Of a stretch of 64,000 bases of DNA, positions 9,513-18,769 are shown piece by piece; position 1 is the stretch's first letter, and each line of letters begins with the position of its first letter. Under the pieces are notes generated by a model, which was given only the letters and a program-made list of their open reading frames with translations, ran no database searches and was not told the DNA's origin. The stretch comes from Pseudomonadota bacterium (GTDB lineage Bacteria > Pseudomonadota > Alphaproteobacteria > Acetobacterales > Acetobacteraceae): contig JAJZBM010000003.1 in the NCBI GenBank assembly GCA_021798915.1, positions 147,706-211,705 on the forward strand, written 5' to 3'. The position numbers and the translations under genes were made by a program.

Positions 9513-10661
9513 TCATCCGGCCCGCGGGACGATGGCGGCACGCAGCGTCGCCGCGACGCGGGCGACGTCGTCATCGCTGAGATCGGGATGGATGGGCAAA
9601 GCGAGGATGCGCCGCGCGACATCTTCGGCGACCGGCAGCGCTGCGCCGTCGTGATGGGCGCGATAGGCGGGCTGATGATGGAGCGGCTTCGGGTAATAGA
9701 TCGCGCTCGCGATCCCGGCCGCGCGTAGCGCCGCTTGCGCCGCCTCCCGCCGCGCGCCGTCGGCGAACAGGACGGCATAGACCGCCCAGACGCTGTCGCT
9801 CGCCGGAACCCGCGCCGGTGTCTCGACGATCCCGGCGAGGGCCCGATCATAGAGGTCGGCGAGCCGCGCGCGGGCGGCGATCTCGGCCGGAAAATGGTCG
9901 AGCTTGGTGAGCAGCACGGCGGCCTGGAGCGTGTCGAGACGACCGTTCATGCCGGTGCGCAACACCTCATAGCGGGTCGTGCCCTCACCATGGCTGCGGA
10001 GGCTGCGATAAAGTTCGGCGCGTTCGGCGCTCTCGGTGAACAACGCGCCGCCATCGCCATAGCCGCCGAGGGGTTTGGAGGGAAAGAAGCTGATCGCGGT
10101 CGCCATCGCGGCGCGGCCGAGCCGGGTGCCAGCGAGGCGGGCGCCGAAGCTCTGCGCGCAATCATCGAGGGTGAAGAGATCGTGGCGCGCGGCGATGGCG
10201 GCCAGACGCGGCCAATCCGCCGGCTGGCCGAAGAGATCGACGCCGATCAGGGCCCGCGGCCGGAGCTTTCCCGCCGCCTGGACGGTTTTGATGCGGGCCT
10301 CGAACGCCGCCGGATCGATCTGGAAGCTGCGCGCGTCGATATCGACGAAAACCGGGGTCGCGCCGAGCACCAACACCACCTCGGCGGTCGCGGTATAGGT
10401 GAAGGCGGGGAGAAACACCGCATCCCCCGGCCCGATTCCTTCCGCCATCAGGGCGATCTGTAAGGCATCGGTGCCGGAACTGACCGCGACGCACTGGGCT
10501 GCGCCGCAGAATTGCGCGAGCCGCGTCTCCAGCTCGCCAACCTCGGGGCCGAGAATGAACTGGCAATGCGCCAGCACCGCCTCGATGCGGGCCCGCAAGC
10601 CGGGGCCGAGGCGCTTCTGCTGCGCCTTGAGGTCGAGAAAGGCGATCGGATGATCGGTCAT
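9513..10661 (-). CDS. DegT/DnrJ/EryC1/StrS sugar aminotransferase (WbpE-like)
   Basis: 382 residues, full length. PLP-dependent transfer of an amino group to a nucleotide-linked keto sugar in the cytosol. It shows the family start (FLDLKAQQKRLG), SSGTDALQIAL for phosphate binding, DDCAQSFGA for the cofactor and the Schiff-base lysine in SFFPSKPLGGYGDGG. The start of the protein resembles WbpE/WlbC, which act on UDP-3-keto-GlcNAcA, but this assignment is inference. It sits 14 bp after the epimerase/dehydratase gene and is followed by the broken methyltransferase: a small surface-glycan operon. Confidence 0.88.
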   Translation of the reverse strand: MTDHPIAFLDLKAQQKRLGPGLRARIEAVLAHCQFILGPEVGELETRLAQFCGAAQCVAVSSGTDALQIALMAEGIGPGDAVFLPAFTYTATAEVVLVLGATPVFVDIDARSFQIDPAAFEARIKTVQAAGKLRPRALIGVDLFGQPADWPRLAAIAARHDLFTLDDCAQSFGARLAGTRLGRAAMATAISFFPSKPLGGYGDGGALFTESAERAELYRSLRSHGEGTTRYEVLRTGMNGRLDTLQAAVLLTKLDHFPAEIAARARLADLYDRALAGIVETPARVPASDSVWAVYAVLFADGARREAAQAALRAAGIASAIYYPKPLHHQPAYRAHHDGAALPVAEDVARRILALPIHPDLSDDDVARVAATLRAAIVPRAG

Positions 10662-10675
10662 GAGCCCTCGCGAAA

Positions 10676-12610
10676 TCAGGCGCTCGCGGCGCCGGCGGCG
10701 TTATGGGTGAATTCCGGCACCAGGCGCGAAAGCAGCGCCAGCGCCTGCCCCTCCTGGCCGCGCAGACACGCCCCGGCCAGCTCGTCGAGGGCGCGGCTGA
10801 TGATGGCGAGATCGGCGGTGCGCGGGGCGGCCATCAAGAGGCCGGGATAGCGGGTCGGCGTGGGCGGCTCCTGGCCGTGGAATAATTCCTCGAACAATTT
10901 TTCGCCCGGGCGCAGGCCGGTGAAGCGGATCGCGATATCGGCCTCGGGGCGCAGCCCGGCGAGGCGGATCATCTGGCGCGCGAGATCGACGATCTTCACC
11001 GGCTCGCCCATGTCGAGCACGAAAATACCGCCCGCCGCCGCTTGCGAGACATCCGGCGCGGTGGTGCCGACGACGGCGGCCTGCAACACCAGCCCGACCG
11101 CCTCGCGCACGGTCATGAAATAGCGCCGCATATCGGGATGGGTCACGGTGAGCGGGCCGCCGGCGGCGAGCTGGCGCTGAAACAGCGGCACCACCGAGCC
11201 GGTGCTGCCGAGCACATTACCGAAACGCACGGTGATGCAGCGGAGGCCGCCCGCTTTCTCGCGCCCCGCCTTCTCGCGCCCGGCGAGATCGAGCGCCTGG
11301 CAATACATCTCCGCGAGCCGCTTCGCGGCGCCCATGACACTGGTCGGGTTGACCGCCTTGTCGGTCGAGATCTGCACCATCACCTCGGCGCCAGCGGCGC
11401 GCGCGGCATCGGCGACGTTACGGGTGCCAATGGCGTTGGTGAGCAGCCCTTCGAGCGGATTGGCCTCCACCATCGGCACATGCTTGAGGGCGGCGGCGTG
11501 GCAGACGAGATCGGGGCGGAAACGCTCGCACACGGCGCGGAGCCGCGCGGCGTCGCGGATATCGGCGATCAGGGCGCGGCGCGCCAGCGTCGGATGAACC
11601 TCCGCGAGTTCGAGATCGATCTGCCAGAGCGCGTATTCGCCGTTATCGAGGAGGCCGATCTCCGCCGGGCCGAACCCGGCCACCTGGCGCGCGAGTTCGG
11701 CGCCGATACTGCCGCCGGCGCCAGTGATGAGCACGCGCCGCCCGGCGATCAGCCGCGCCATGCCGTCGCGATCGAGCGGCACCTGCTTTCTGTTGAGAAT
11801 ATCCTCGATGGCGATGGGGCGGAGATCGAGCCCGGCCCCGCCCAGGGAGGCAGTGGCGGAGGCGGTGGCGAGGCGCGTTGGGTCTGGGGCGCGGCGGACG
11901 GCGATGCCGGCGCGGTCGGCGCATTCGAGGATCTGGCCGAGGGTCGCGCCGGGCAGATCGGCGGTGACGATCAGAAAGCGCGGCGGGGTCTCCGCCGCCG
12001 CGAGTTTTTCCAAAACACCCGCCGTCTCGGCGATGGTGCCGAGGATCGGCCGTCCCTGAATCCGCCGCCCGGTCTGGCGGGCCGAGGGCGCGAGCAGGCC
12101 GAGCACCCGATAGGAGGCGCCGCGCCCGCGCCCGAGCGCGCGCAGGAACAGATCGGCCCCCTCGCCATCGCCGACCAGAAGCACCGGCACCGCGTCCCCC
12201 ATCTCCGCGGCATGGCCATCGCGGCGGTCGCGCCAGAGGCGATAGGCGAGGCGGGGGGATGCGAGCAGAGTGACGAGGACGAGGGCGTGAATGGCCGGGA
12301 AGCTCGCGCTCGGCAGCGCAAGACCGGCGGCGAGGAAGAGCAGCGCATAAAGCCCGGCTCCCACGAGCGCGCTGCCGGCAAGGGCGCGCATGTCACCGAG
12401 GCCGGCGAAGCGCCAATATTGTGTCGCAAGGCCAAACGGCACCCCGCCGGCGATCAGGGCGACGGCGCCGGCGGCGGCGGCGAAGCCCGAGGCCAGGGGC
12501 TGATCCGGGCGGGCGAGCCAGAAGGCGAGCGGCACGGCGAGCGCGCCGAGCGCGCCGTCGAGCACGACATTGATCAGAAGCCGGGTCAGCGAAGGATTAC
12601 GCGCGGACAT
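10676..12610 (-). CDS. Membrane-anchored UDP-sugar 4,6-dehydratase/epimerase (WbpM/CapD-like)
   Basis: 644 residues. Residues 1-130 hold about four membrane helices, then a CoA-binding-like Rossmann region (VLLVGDGEGADL), and from about 285 a nucleotide-sugar SDR domain (VLITGAGGSIGAEL). The active site reads STDKAVNPTSVMGAAKRLAE: the usual Tyr is Met, the Ser-Met-Lys form described for large WbpM-type enzymes. The closing motif FTGLRPGEKLFEELF is typical. It makes a 4-keto-6-deoxy sugar from UDP-HexNAc for O-antigen or capsule. It is first in the minus-strand operon with the aminotransferase and methyltransferase. Confidence 0.9.
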   Translation of the reverse strand: MSARNPSLTRLLINVVLDGALGALAVPLAFWLARPDQPLASGFAAAAGAVALIAGGVPFGLATQYWRFAGLGDMRALAGSALVGAGLYALLFLAAGLALPSASFPAIHALVLVTLLASPRLAYRLWRDRRDGHAAEMGDAVPVLLVGDGEGADLFLRALGRGRGASYRVLGLLAPSARQTGRRIQGRPILGTIAETAGVLEKLAAAETPPRFLIVTADLPGATLGQILECADRAGIAVRRAPDPTRLATASATASLGGAGLDLRPIAIEDILNRKQVPLDRDGMARLIAGRRVLITGAGGSIGAELARQVAGFGPAEIGLLDNGEYALWQIDLELAEVHPTLARRALIADIRDAARLRAVCERFRPDLVCHAAALKHVPMVEANPLEGLLTNAIGTRNVADAARAAGAEVMVQISTDKAVNPTSVMGAAKRLAEMYCQALDLAGREKAGREKAGGLRCITVRFGNVLGSTGSVVPLFQRQLAAGGPLTVTHPDMRRYFMTVREAVGLVLQAAVVGTTAPDVSQAAAGGIFVLDMGEPVKIVDLARQMIRLAGLRPEADIAIRFTGLRPGEKLFEELFHGQEPPTPTRYPGLLMAAPRTADLAIISRALDELAGACLRGQEGQALALLSRLVPEFTHNAAGAASA

Positions 12611-12720
12611 ATCCCGCCCTTAGAGCATTCTCCGGCCAAACGGAACCGCTCAAGCGGCGCCCGCGCCGACGCGAAACCACCCCGCGCGGGCGCGCCGGAT
12701 CGGTCGGGGCGCGAGAGGGG

Positions 12721-12806
12721 TGGTGGAGGGGGTTGGATTCGAACCAACGTAGGCGTGCGCCAGCGGATTTACAGTCCGCCCCCTTTAGCCACTCGGGCAC
12801 CCCTCC
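12721..12806 (-). tRNA. tRNA-Tyr (anticodon GTA)
   Basis: Read on the minus strand: GGAGGGG acceptor stem, D arm, anticodon loop CTGTAAA with GTA, a long class II variable arm, GTTCGAATCC T-loop and CCCCTCC plus A. CCA is encoded at 12723-12721. Length 86 with CCA. Confidence 0.96.
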
Positions 12807-12899
12807 GTCATCGGCGGCGACGTTCGAGTAGGGCCAAACCGCCGGTCTTGTCAATCGAACCGGCCGCGACGGCGCCGCCATCGGCCTGCGCGCGCGGGC

Positions 12900-12913
12900 T
12901 TGATACAGATCAA
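12900..12913 (+). promoter_or_regulatory. FNR/FixK-type binding site upstream of ppsA
   Basis: TTGATACAGATCAA, a perfect match to the TTGAT-N4-ATCAA palindrome of FNR/FixK-family oxygen and redox regulators. A -10-like TATTCG at 12936-12941 is about 30 bases from the centre, which fits an activator site at -41.5 and transcription from about 12948. It would control ppsA, the BON gene and the PfkB gene. Confidence 0.75.
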
Positions 12914-13010
12914 CGATCTCCCTGTAAAAATTGGCTATTCGTGAAAATAGAGGGGGCCGCAGGAGCGCCCCGTGAAGGAACCGGACAAACCCGGCCGGAG
13001 CGAGGAAATC

Positions 13011-15422
13011 ATGCCCGAAAATGCGCCGCTGGTCCGCTGGTTCGCCGAATTGCGCGCGAGCGCCGTCGGCGAGGTCGGGGGTAAGAACGCCTCGCTCGGG
13101 GAGATGTATAGCCGTCTCGGCGCGGCCGGGGTGCGGGTGCCGAATGGCTTCGCCCTCACCGCCCATGCCTATCGCGACGCCCTCGCGAGCGCCGGCGCGG
13201 TTGCGAAGCTGCACGCGCTGCTCGATACCCTGACCGTCACCGATATCGCCGCCCTCGCGCGGGCCGCGGCCGCGGCGCGCCGGATCGTCTATGAGGCGAC
13301 CGGCACTGCCGCCCTCCGCGCCGCCATCGCCAGCGCCTATGCCGAGCTCGAGCAGGAATACGGCGCGGAGGTCGCGGTCGCCGTCCGCAGTTCCGCGACC
13401 GCCGAGGATCTGCCCGAGGCGAGCTTCGCCGGCCAGCACGACAGCTATCTGAACATCGTCGGCGTCGACGACCTCTTCGAGGCCTGCCGCCGCTGCTTCG
13501 CCTCCCTGTTCACCGAGCGCGCCATCGTCTACCGGGTCAATAACGGCTTCGACCATTTCAAGGTCGCGCTTTCGGTCGGAGTCATGAAAATGATCCGCGC
13601 CGATGCCGCCGCGAGTGGGGTGATCTTCACGCTCGACACCGAATCCGGCTTTCGCGACGTGGTGTTCGTCACCGGGGCCTACGGACTTGGCGAAAACGTC
13701 GTGCAGGGCGCCGTCGACCCCGACGAGTTCTATGTCCACAAACCGAGCTTTCAGGCCGGGCATCGCGCCGTGCTGCGCCGGACGCTGGGTGGCAAGCAAA
13801 TGACCATGCGGCTCGCCTCCGGTCATTTCGGCGCGACCACCAAGAACCTCCCGACCGAGGCCGCGAAACGCCTGCGCTTTTGCGTCACGGATGAGGAAGT
13901 GCTCGAACTCGCCGCCGCCGCACTCGCCATCGAGGCGCATTATTCCGATCAGGCCGGCCATCCTCAGCCAATGGACATCGAATGGGCGAAGGATGGAGAA
14001 AACGGCGCGCTCTTCATCCTCCAGGCTCGCCCCGAGACCGTCGCCGCGCGCAAAAAACCCGGGATGCTCGATACCTACACGCTGCAAACGCGGGGCATGG
14101 CGGTGGTGACCGGGCGGGCGGTCGGGGAGAAGATCGCGACTGGCGTCGTGCGCGTGGTCAGCGCCGCCAAGGATCTGGAAAATTTCCGGCCCGGCGAGAT
14201 TCTCGTCGCCGCGGCGACCAACCCAGACTGGGAGCTGGTCATGAAAACCGCCGGCGCCATCGTCACCGATCATGGCGGGCGCACCTGCCACGCCGCGATC
14301 GTCGCGCGCGAACTCGGCGTGCCCGCCGTGGTCGGCGCCGGGGATGCAACCGCAACGCTGCACACCGGCGATGTCGTCACCGTCTCCTGCGCCGGCGGCG
14401 AGGTCGGCACGGTCTATGCCGGCGCGCTCGCCTTCACCGTCACCCATGTCGATGCCGCGACGCTGACGCTCCCGAAAACGCCGATCATGGTCAATCTCGG
14501 CAATCCCGATCTCGCGTTCACCACGGCGATGATGCCGAGCGCCGGGGTTGGGCTCGCGCGCATGGAATTCATCATCAACGAGCATATCGGCGTTCACCCG
14601 ATGGCGCTCGTGCATCCGGAGAAGATCCGCGACGCCGAACGCCAACGCATCCGCGAACTCAGCCGCAACGATCCCTCGCCGCAGGCCTTCTTCATCCGAG
14701 AACTCGCCGAAGGCATCGGCACCATCGCCGCGGCGTTTTTTCCGCGCCCGGTGATCGTCCGGCTTTCCGATTTCAAGAGCAATGAATACGCAGCCCTGCT
14801 CGGCGGCGGTGCCTTCGAACCCAAGGAGGCCAATCCGATGCTCGGCTTCCGTGGCGCGGCGCGCTATGCGCATCCGGCCTATGCCGAAGGCTTCGCCCTC
14901 GAATGCGCGGCGCTGTTGCGCGTGCGCAGCGTTATGGGTCTCACCAATCTTCTCGTCATGGTGCCGTTCTGCCGCCGCGTCGAGGAGGCGAAAACCGTGC
15001 TCGCCGAGATGGCCCGCCATGGCTTGCGACGCGGCGAGGACGGGCTCGAAATCTACGTCATGTGCGAGATCCCAAACAACGTCATCCAGATCGACGCATT
15101 TTCGGAAATCTTCGATGGTTTCTCGATCGGTTCGAACGATCTGACCCAGCTCACGCTCGGCGTCGATCGCGATTCCGACATCGTCGCCTTCGATTTCGAC
15201 GAACGCGACCCCGGGATGCTGGCGATGCTGCGCCTTGCCGTCACCGGCGCTCAGCGCAATCACCGCAAGGTCGGCATCTGCGGCGAGGCGCCGGCGAATT
15301 ATCCCGAAATCGCCGCCTTCCTCGCCGGTCTCGGCATCGGCTCGATCAGCGTCAATCCGGCCAGCCTGCTCCGCACCCTCGCCATCGTCCGCGCCGCGGA
15401 AGAAAACGCTTCCCCGGCGTGA
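13011..15422 (+). CDS. ppsA: Phosphoenolpyruvate synthase (pyruvate, water dikinase)
   Basis: 803 residues from ATG 13011, which follows GAGG at 13001; a GTG at 12972 would add 13. It converts pyruvate, ATP and water to PEP, AMP and phosphate. Order: N-terminal nucleotide-binding domain (GGKNASLGEMYSRLG, VAVRSSATAEDLPEASFAGQ), swivel domain with phospho-histidine about residue 427 in GGRTCHAAIVAREL, then the PEP barrel (GLARMEFIINEHIGVHP, EIPNNVIQID, GSNDLTQLTLGVDRDS) and GICGEAPANYPE. First gene after the FNR-type box; the BON gene starts 17 bp after its stop. It supplies PEP for gluconeogenesis or low-oxygen carbon recycling. Confidence 0.95.
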   Translation: MPENAPLVRWFAELRASAVGEVGGKNASLGEMYSRLGAAGVRVPNGFALTAHAYRDALASAGAVAKLHALLDTLTVTDIAALARAAAAARRIVYEATGTAALRAAIASAYAELEQEYGAEVAVAVRSSATAEDLPEASFAGQHDSYLNIVGVDDLFEACRRCFASLFTERAIVYRVNNGFDHFKVALSVGVMKMIRADAAASGVIFTLDTESGFRDVVFVTGAYGLGENVVQGAVDPDEFYVHKPSFQAGHRAVLRRTLGGKQMTMRLASGHFGATTKNLPTEAAKRLRFCVTDEEVLELAAAALAIEAHYSDQAGHPQPMDIEWAKDGENGALFILQARPETVAARKKPGMLDTYTLQTRGMAVVTGRAVGEKIATGVVRVVSAAKDLENFRPGEILVAAATNPDWELVMKTAGAIVTDHGGRTCHAAIVARELGVPAVVGAGDATATLHTGDVVTVSCAGGEVGTVYAGALAFTVTHVDAATLTLPKTPIMVNLGNPDLAFTTAMMPSAGVGLARMEFIINEHIGVHPMALVHPEKIRDAERQRIRELSRNDPSPQAFFIRELAEGIGTIAAAFFPRPVIVRLSDFKSNEYAALLGGGAFEPKEANPMLGFRGAARYAHPAYAEGFALECAALLRVRSVMGLTNLLVMVPFCRRVEEAKTVLAEMARHGLRRGEDGLEIYVMCEIPNNVIQIDAFSEIFDGFSIGSNDLTQLTLGVDRDSDIVAFDFDERDPGMLAMLRLAVTGAQRNHRKVGICGEAPANYPEIAAFLAGLGIGSISVNPASLLRTLAIVRAAEENASPA

Positions 15423-15439
15423 TTTCGGAGATCCCGCTC

Positions 15440-16102
15440 ATGCCCGATCACCTCGATGACCTCAGCCTCGACCGTCTCGTCCGCGAGGAACTGGAATGGG
15501 CGCCGCATGTCGATGCGGCGAACATCACCGTCCATGTCCGGGGCGGCATCGTCACCCTCGGCGGTTTCGTTGCGAGCTATGCCGAGAAAAAAGCCGCCGA
15601 GCGCGCGGTCTGGCACGTGCGCGGCGTCCTTGGCCTGGCGCAGGAGATCGCGGTCCGCCTCGCCCCCGGGACATCCCCTTCCGATGAGGAAATCGCCCAC
15701 CGCGTCGCAAGCATCCTGCGCTGGGACGCGCGGATCCCGGAGGGACGGATTCAGGTCAAGGTCGAGGCCGGGATCGTGACCCTGATCGGCGCGGTCGACT
15801 GGCAATACCAGAAAGAGGACGTGGAGGCCCGGGTGCAGCCGCTCGCCGGCGTAGTCGCGATCGAGAACCGGATTCTCGTCCGCCCGCGCCCCGGCGCGCC
15901 CGATATCGGCGATAACGTGCGCCGCGCGCTCGCCCGCCATACCGAGATCGACGCCGGGCGTATCACCGTCACCACCCATGGCGCCGAGGTCACGCTCACC
16001 GGCGAGGTGCGGAGCCTCGCCGCCCGCCGCATCGCCGAAAACGCCGCCTGGTCCGCCGCCGGGGTCGCGGAGGTTGCAGACCGGCTGCGGGTCGTCCCCT
16101 AA
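15440..16102 (+). CDS. Triple BON-domain protein
   Basis: 220 residues built of three BON repeats (about 10-75, 80-150 and 155-220). Each has the pattern of an acidic residue, ITVHVRGGIVTLGG or IQVKVEAGIVTLIG or ITVTTHGAEVTLTG, and a following helix with an Asp-Val or Val-Ala turn. No signal peptide is seen, so a cytosolic place is likely, unlike OsmY. BON domains bind phospholipid or small ligands; no enzyme function is known. It lies between ppsA and the PfkB gene under the same FNR-type box, which suggests a role in low-oxygen stress. Start ATG 15440 after CGGAG. Confidence 0.85.
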   Translation: MPDHLDDLSLDRLVREELEWAPHVDAANITVHVRGGIVTLGGFVASYAEKKAAERAVWHVRGVLGLAQEIAVRLAPGTSPSDEEIAHRVASILRWDARIPEGRIQVKVEAGIVTLIGAVDWQYQKEDVEARVQPLAGVVAIENRILVRPRPGAPDIGDNVRRALARHTEIDAGRITVTTHGAEVTLTGEVRSLAARRIAENAAWSAAGVAEVADRLRVVP

Positions 16103-16112
16103 AGCCACCGCC

Positions 16113-17072
16113 ATGGCAACCACGCCGCCGCGCATCGTTACCCTGACGCTCAACCCGGCGGTCGATTTCGTTTCCACCGCCGCGGCACTCCGCGCGACCC
16201 ATAAAATCCGCACCCATGACGAGCATGTCGATCCCGGCGGCGGCGGCGTCAATGTCGCGCGCGTCGTGCATGCGCTCGGCGGCGAGACGCTGGCCGTCCT
16301 CGCCGGCGGCGACGTCACGGGGCGGTTTTTGTGCGAATTGCTCGCCGCGGCCGGGGTTCCCCATCATTGCGTGCCGATCGCCGGGCGGACGCGGGTGTCC
16401 TTCACCGTCCGCGAAAGCACGACCGGGCTGGAATACCGTTTCGTGCCGGAGGGCCCGGCCCTCTCCGAGCCCGAATGGCGCCGCGCCCTCGCCGCTCTCC
16501 CCGCCGTGCCGGGCGATTACGTGGTCGCGAGCGGCAGCCTGCCGCGCGACGTTCCGGTCGGGATCTATGCCGAGGCGGCGCGGATGGCGGCCTCGCGCGG
16601 TCAGGCTTTCGTGCTCGACACCTCCGGCCCGGCCCTCGCCGCCGCACTCGGGCATGGCATCACACTCTTGAAGCCGAGCCTGCGCGAACTCGAAACCCTG
16701 GTCGGTCACGCCCTTCCGGACGCAGCGGCAGCGGAGAGGGAAGCGCTCGCCCTGGTGCGCGCCGGGGCGGCGCGGATAGTGGTGGTGACGCTCGGCGCGG
16801 CGGGCGCGATCCTGGCCAGCGAGACAGGGGTTCTCCGCCGCCCGGCGCCGGCCACCGAGGTCCATAGCGCGGTCGGCGCCGGCGATGCCTTTCTCGCCGC
16901 CATGGTGCTCGCCCTGGCGCGCGGCGCGGCGCCCGAGGAGGCGCTCGATTGGGGGCTTGCCGCTGGCGCCGCGGCGATCGCCGGAATCGGCACTGCGCGC
17001 ATCACGCGGAGCGCCGTCGAACACGGCTACGACGCCTTGCGCGCCAGCCGCGCCGCAAGACCGGCACCATAA
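16113..17072 (+). CDS. PfkB-family sugar kinase, 6-phosphofructokinase II type
   Basis: 319 residues. The first PfkB signature is seen at DPGGGGVNVARVVHALGG (about 35-52), and the second at HSAVGAGDAFLAAMVLAL with the catalytic Asp (about 250). N-terminal TLTLNPAVDF is typical of PfkB, FruK and LacC, which phosphorylate fructose-6-P, fructose-1-P or tagatose-6-P. Grouping with ppsA and a BON gene under an FNR-type box favours 6-phosphofructokinase in low-oxygen glycolysis, but the sugar cannot be fixed from sequence. It starts at ATG 16113, 10 bp after the BON gene. Confidence 0.85.
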   Translation: MATTPPRIVTLTLNPAVDFVSTAAALRATHKIRTHDEHVDPGGGGVNVARVVHALGGETLAVLAGGDVTGRFLCELLAAAGVPHHCVPIAGRTRVSFTVRESTTGLEYRFVPEGPALSEPEWRRALAALPAVPGDYVVASGSLPRDVPVGIYAEAARMAASRGQAFVLDTSGPALAAALGHGITLLKPSLRELETLVGHALPDAAAAEREALALVRAGAARIVVVTLGAAGAILASETGVLRRPAPATEVHSAVGAGDAFLAAMVLALARGAAPEEALDWGLAAGAAAIAGIGTARITRSAVEHGYDALRASRAARPAP

Positions 17073-17101
17073 TGAGCCGTAATGGCGAAGGTTTCGTTGA
17101 T

Positions 17102-17128
17102 TAACGATATATCACAAATAAATCGTTA
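17102..17128 (+). promoter_or_regulatory. Operator-like inverted repeat upstream of cysH
   Basis: TAACGAT at 17102-17108 and ATCGTTA at 17122-17128, 13 bases apart, in an AT-rich pocket, with a TATAAA-like -10 at about 17130. It is placed as a regulator site for the cys operon; a LysR-type (CysB/Cbl-like) protein is only a guess. Confidence 0.45.
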
Positions 17129-17200
17129 TTATAAAATTCTACCTTGTATGATCGTGAAAAAGCCCTTAAATCCCGGCTCCCCTTTCGGCGAGCCGCTTTC

Positions 17201-17911
17201 ATGCCCTCATCCGTCCGGTCCCTGTCCCACCCGCCGCCGCTCGACGGCATCGCGCTGCTTCGCCATGCGCTCACCGTCGCCTTCCCCGGCCGTATCGCCG
17301 TGGTCTCGTCATTCGGCACCGAATCGGCGGTGCTGCTCGCCCTCGTCGCCGAAATCGCTCCGGCGACACCGGTTCTGTTCCTCGAAACCGGTCAGCATTT
17401 CCCTGAAACCCTCGCCTATCGCCAGCAACTCGCGGCCCGGCTCGGGCTCAGTGACGTCCGCGACATCACCCCCGATCCGGCGGTTCTGGCGCAGGACGAT
17501 CCGGCCGGGCAGCTCTGGCATTTCGATCCCGATGCCTGCTGCGCCCGGCGCAAGGTCGCGCCGCTCGCCGCCGCGCTGGCGCCCTTCGATGCCTGGGTCA
17601 ACGGCCGCAAGCGCTTCCAGGCGGCCACCCGCGCCAGCCTGCCCTTGCTCGAAATGGCATCCGGCAAGGTCAAGCTCAATCCGCTCGCCGCGTGGGACGC
17701 GGCCCGCATCGCCGCCGAATTCGCCGCCCGGGCGCTGCCCGCGCATCCGCTCGCGGCGCGCGGCTATCGCTCCATCGGCTGCGCCCCCTGCACCCGCGCG
17801 ACCGCCCCCGGCGAGGACGCCCGCGCCGGACGCTGGTCAGGACAAATTAAGACCGAATGCGGTATACATCTCCCGAGCCGGGCGCCGTGGCCGCCGATGA
17901 GCCCTTCTTGA
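17201..17911 (+). CDS. cysH: Assimilatory adenylyl-sulfate (APS/PAPS) reductase, Fe-S type
   Basis: 236 residues from ATG 17201; an earlier TTG at 17144 lies in the operator region. It reduces activated sulfate to sulfite with thioredoxin. The PP-loop is SSFGTESAVLLAL near residue 28. The [4Fe-4S] cysteines of APS-type enzymes are present: CC at 113-114 and CAPC at 194-197. The catalytic Cys220 is in TECGIH. These cysteines favour APS rather than PAPS as substrate, although a fused APS kinase follows. First gene of cysH-cysD-cysNC. Confidence 0.92.
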   Translation: MPSSVRSLSHPPPLDGIALLRHALTVAFPGRIAVVSSFGTESAVLLALVAEIAPATPVLFLETGQHFPETLAYRQQLAARLGLSDVRDITPDPAVLAQDDPAGQLWHFDPDACCARRKVAPLAAALAPFDAWVNGRKRFQAATRASLPLLEMASGKVKLNPLAAWDAARIAAEFAARALPAHPLAARGYRSIGCAPCTRATAPGEDARAGRWSGQIKTECGIHLPSRAPWPPMSPS

Positions 17912-17939
17912 GCCTTTCCAGTGAGAGACACCCACCCGA

Positions 17940-18746
17940 ATGACCCCGGATATGACCGATCTCGACCACCTCGAAAGCCAGAGCATCTTCATCCTGCGCG
18001 AGGCCTATCACCGGCTGAAACCGCTGGCGATGCTGTGGTCGCTCGGCAAGGATTCCAATGTCTGCGTCTGGCTGGCGCGCAAAGCCTTTCTCGGCCAGGT
18101 GCCGTTTCCGGTGGTGCATGTCGATACCGGCAAGAAATTCCCCGAGATGTACGCCTTTCGCGAGCGCTATGCCAAGGAATGGGGTCTCGATCTGATCGTC
18201 GGCACCTGCCCGCCGGTCGAGGAGATCGACCCCAGCCTGCCGCCGGCGGCGCGTTCGGCGGCGCGTAAGACCGCCGGCCTTGCCGCTCTCATCGAGCGTC
18301 ACCGCTTCGCCGGGGTCATCGCCGGCATCCGCCGTGACGAGCAGGCGACCCGCGCCAAGGAGCGGGTTTTCAGCCCGCGTGGCGCGAGCCATCGCTGGGA
18401 TGTCCGCAACCAGCCGCCGGAATTCTGGGACCAGTTCGTAGCCCCGATCGAGGATGGCGCCCATGTCCGCGTCCATCCCCTGCTCGCCTGGCGCGAGGTC
18501 GATATCTGGCGCTATATCGCGCGCGAGAAGATCCCGGTGGTCGATCTCTATTTTTCGCGCGACGGCCAGCGCTATCGCTCGCTCGGCGACCAGGACATCA
18601 CCTTCCCGGTGGCAAGCGCCGCCGGCACTGTCGAGGAAATCATCGCCGAGCTCTATGCGAGCCGCGAGCCCGAGCGCGCCGGCCGTGCCATGGACCATGA
18701 ATCCGAGGACGCCTTCGAACGGCTGCGTGTCGCGGGGTATCTATGA
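17940..18746 (+). CDS. cysD: Sulfate adenylyltransferase subunit 2
   Basis: 268 residues. Small catalytic subunit of ATP sulfurylase; with CysN it makes APS from sulfate and ATP, driven by GTP. It begins with the typical [16 protein letters not shown] and the PP-loop [43 protein letters not shown] and the C-terminal MEHE-like box ([18 protein letters not shown]) follow. It is 28 bp after cysH and overlaps the CysNC frame by the sequence ATGA. Confidence 0.95.
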   Translation: MTPDMTDLDHLESQSIFILREAYHRLKPLAMLWSLGKDSNVCVWLARKAFLGQVPFPVVHVDTGKKFPEMYAFRERYAKEWGLDLIVGTCPPVEEIDPSLPPAARSAARKTAGLAALIERHRFAGVIAGIRRDEQATRAKERVFSPRGASHRWDVRNQPPEFWDQFVAPIEDGAHVRVHPLLAWREVDIWRYIAREKIPVVDLYFSRDGQRYRSLGDQDITFPVASAAGTVEEIIAELYASREPERAGRAMDHESEDAFERLRVAGYL

Positions 18747-18769
18747 GCGCGCGCGGCAAGGAGCCCATC

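Noticed and set aside
12597..15263. An 888-codon open frame on the minus strand
   Set aside because: Antisense to ppsA and running across a tRNA gene; no recognisable domain.
17144..17200. TTG 17144 as start of cysH
   Set aside because: It would add 19 unconserved residues and lies just after the -10-like sequence; ATG 17201 fits the family better.
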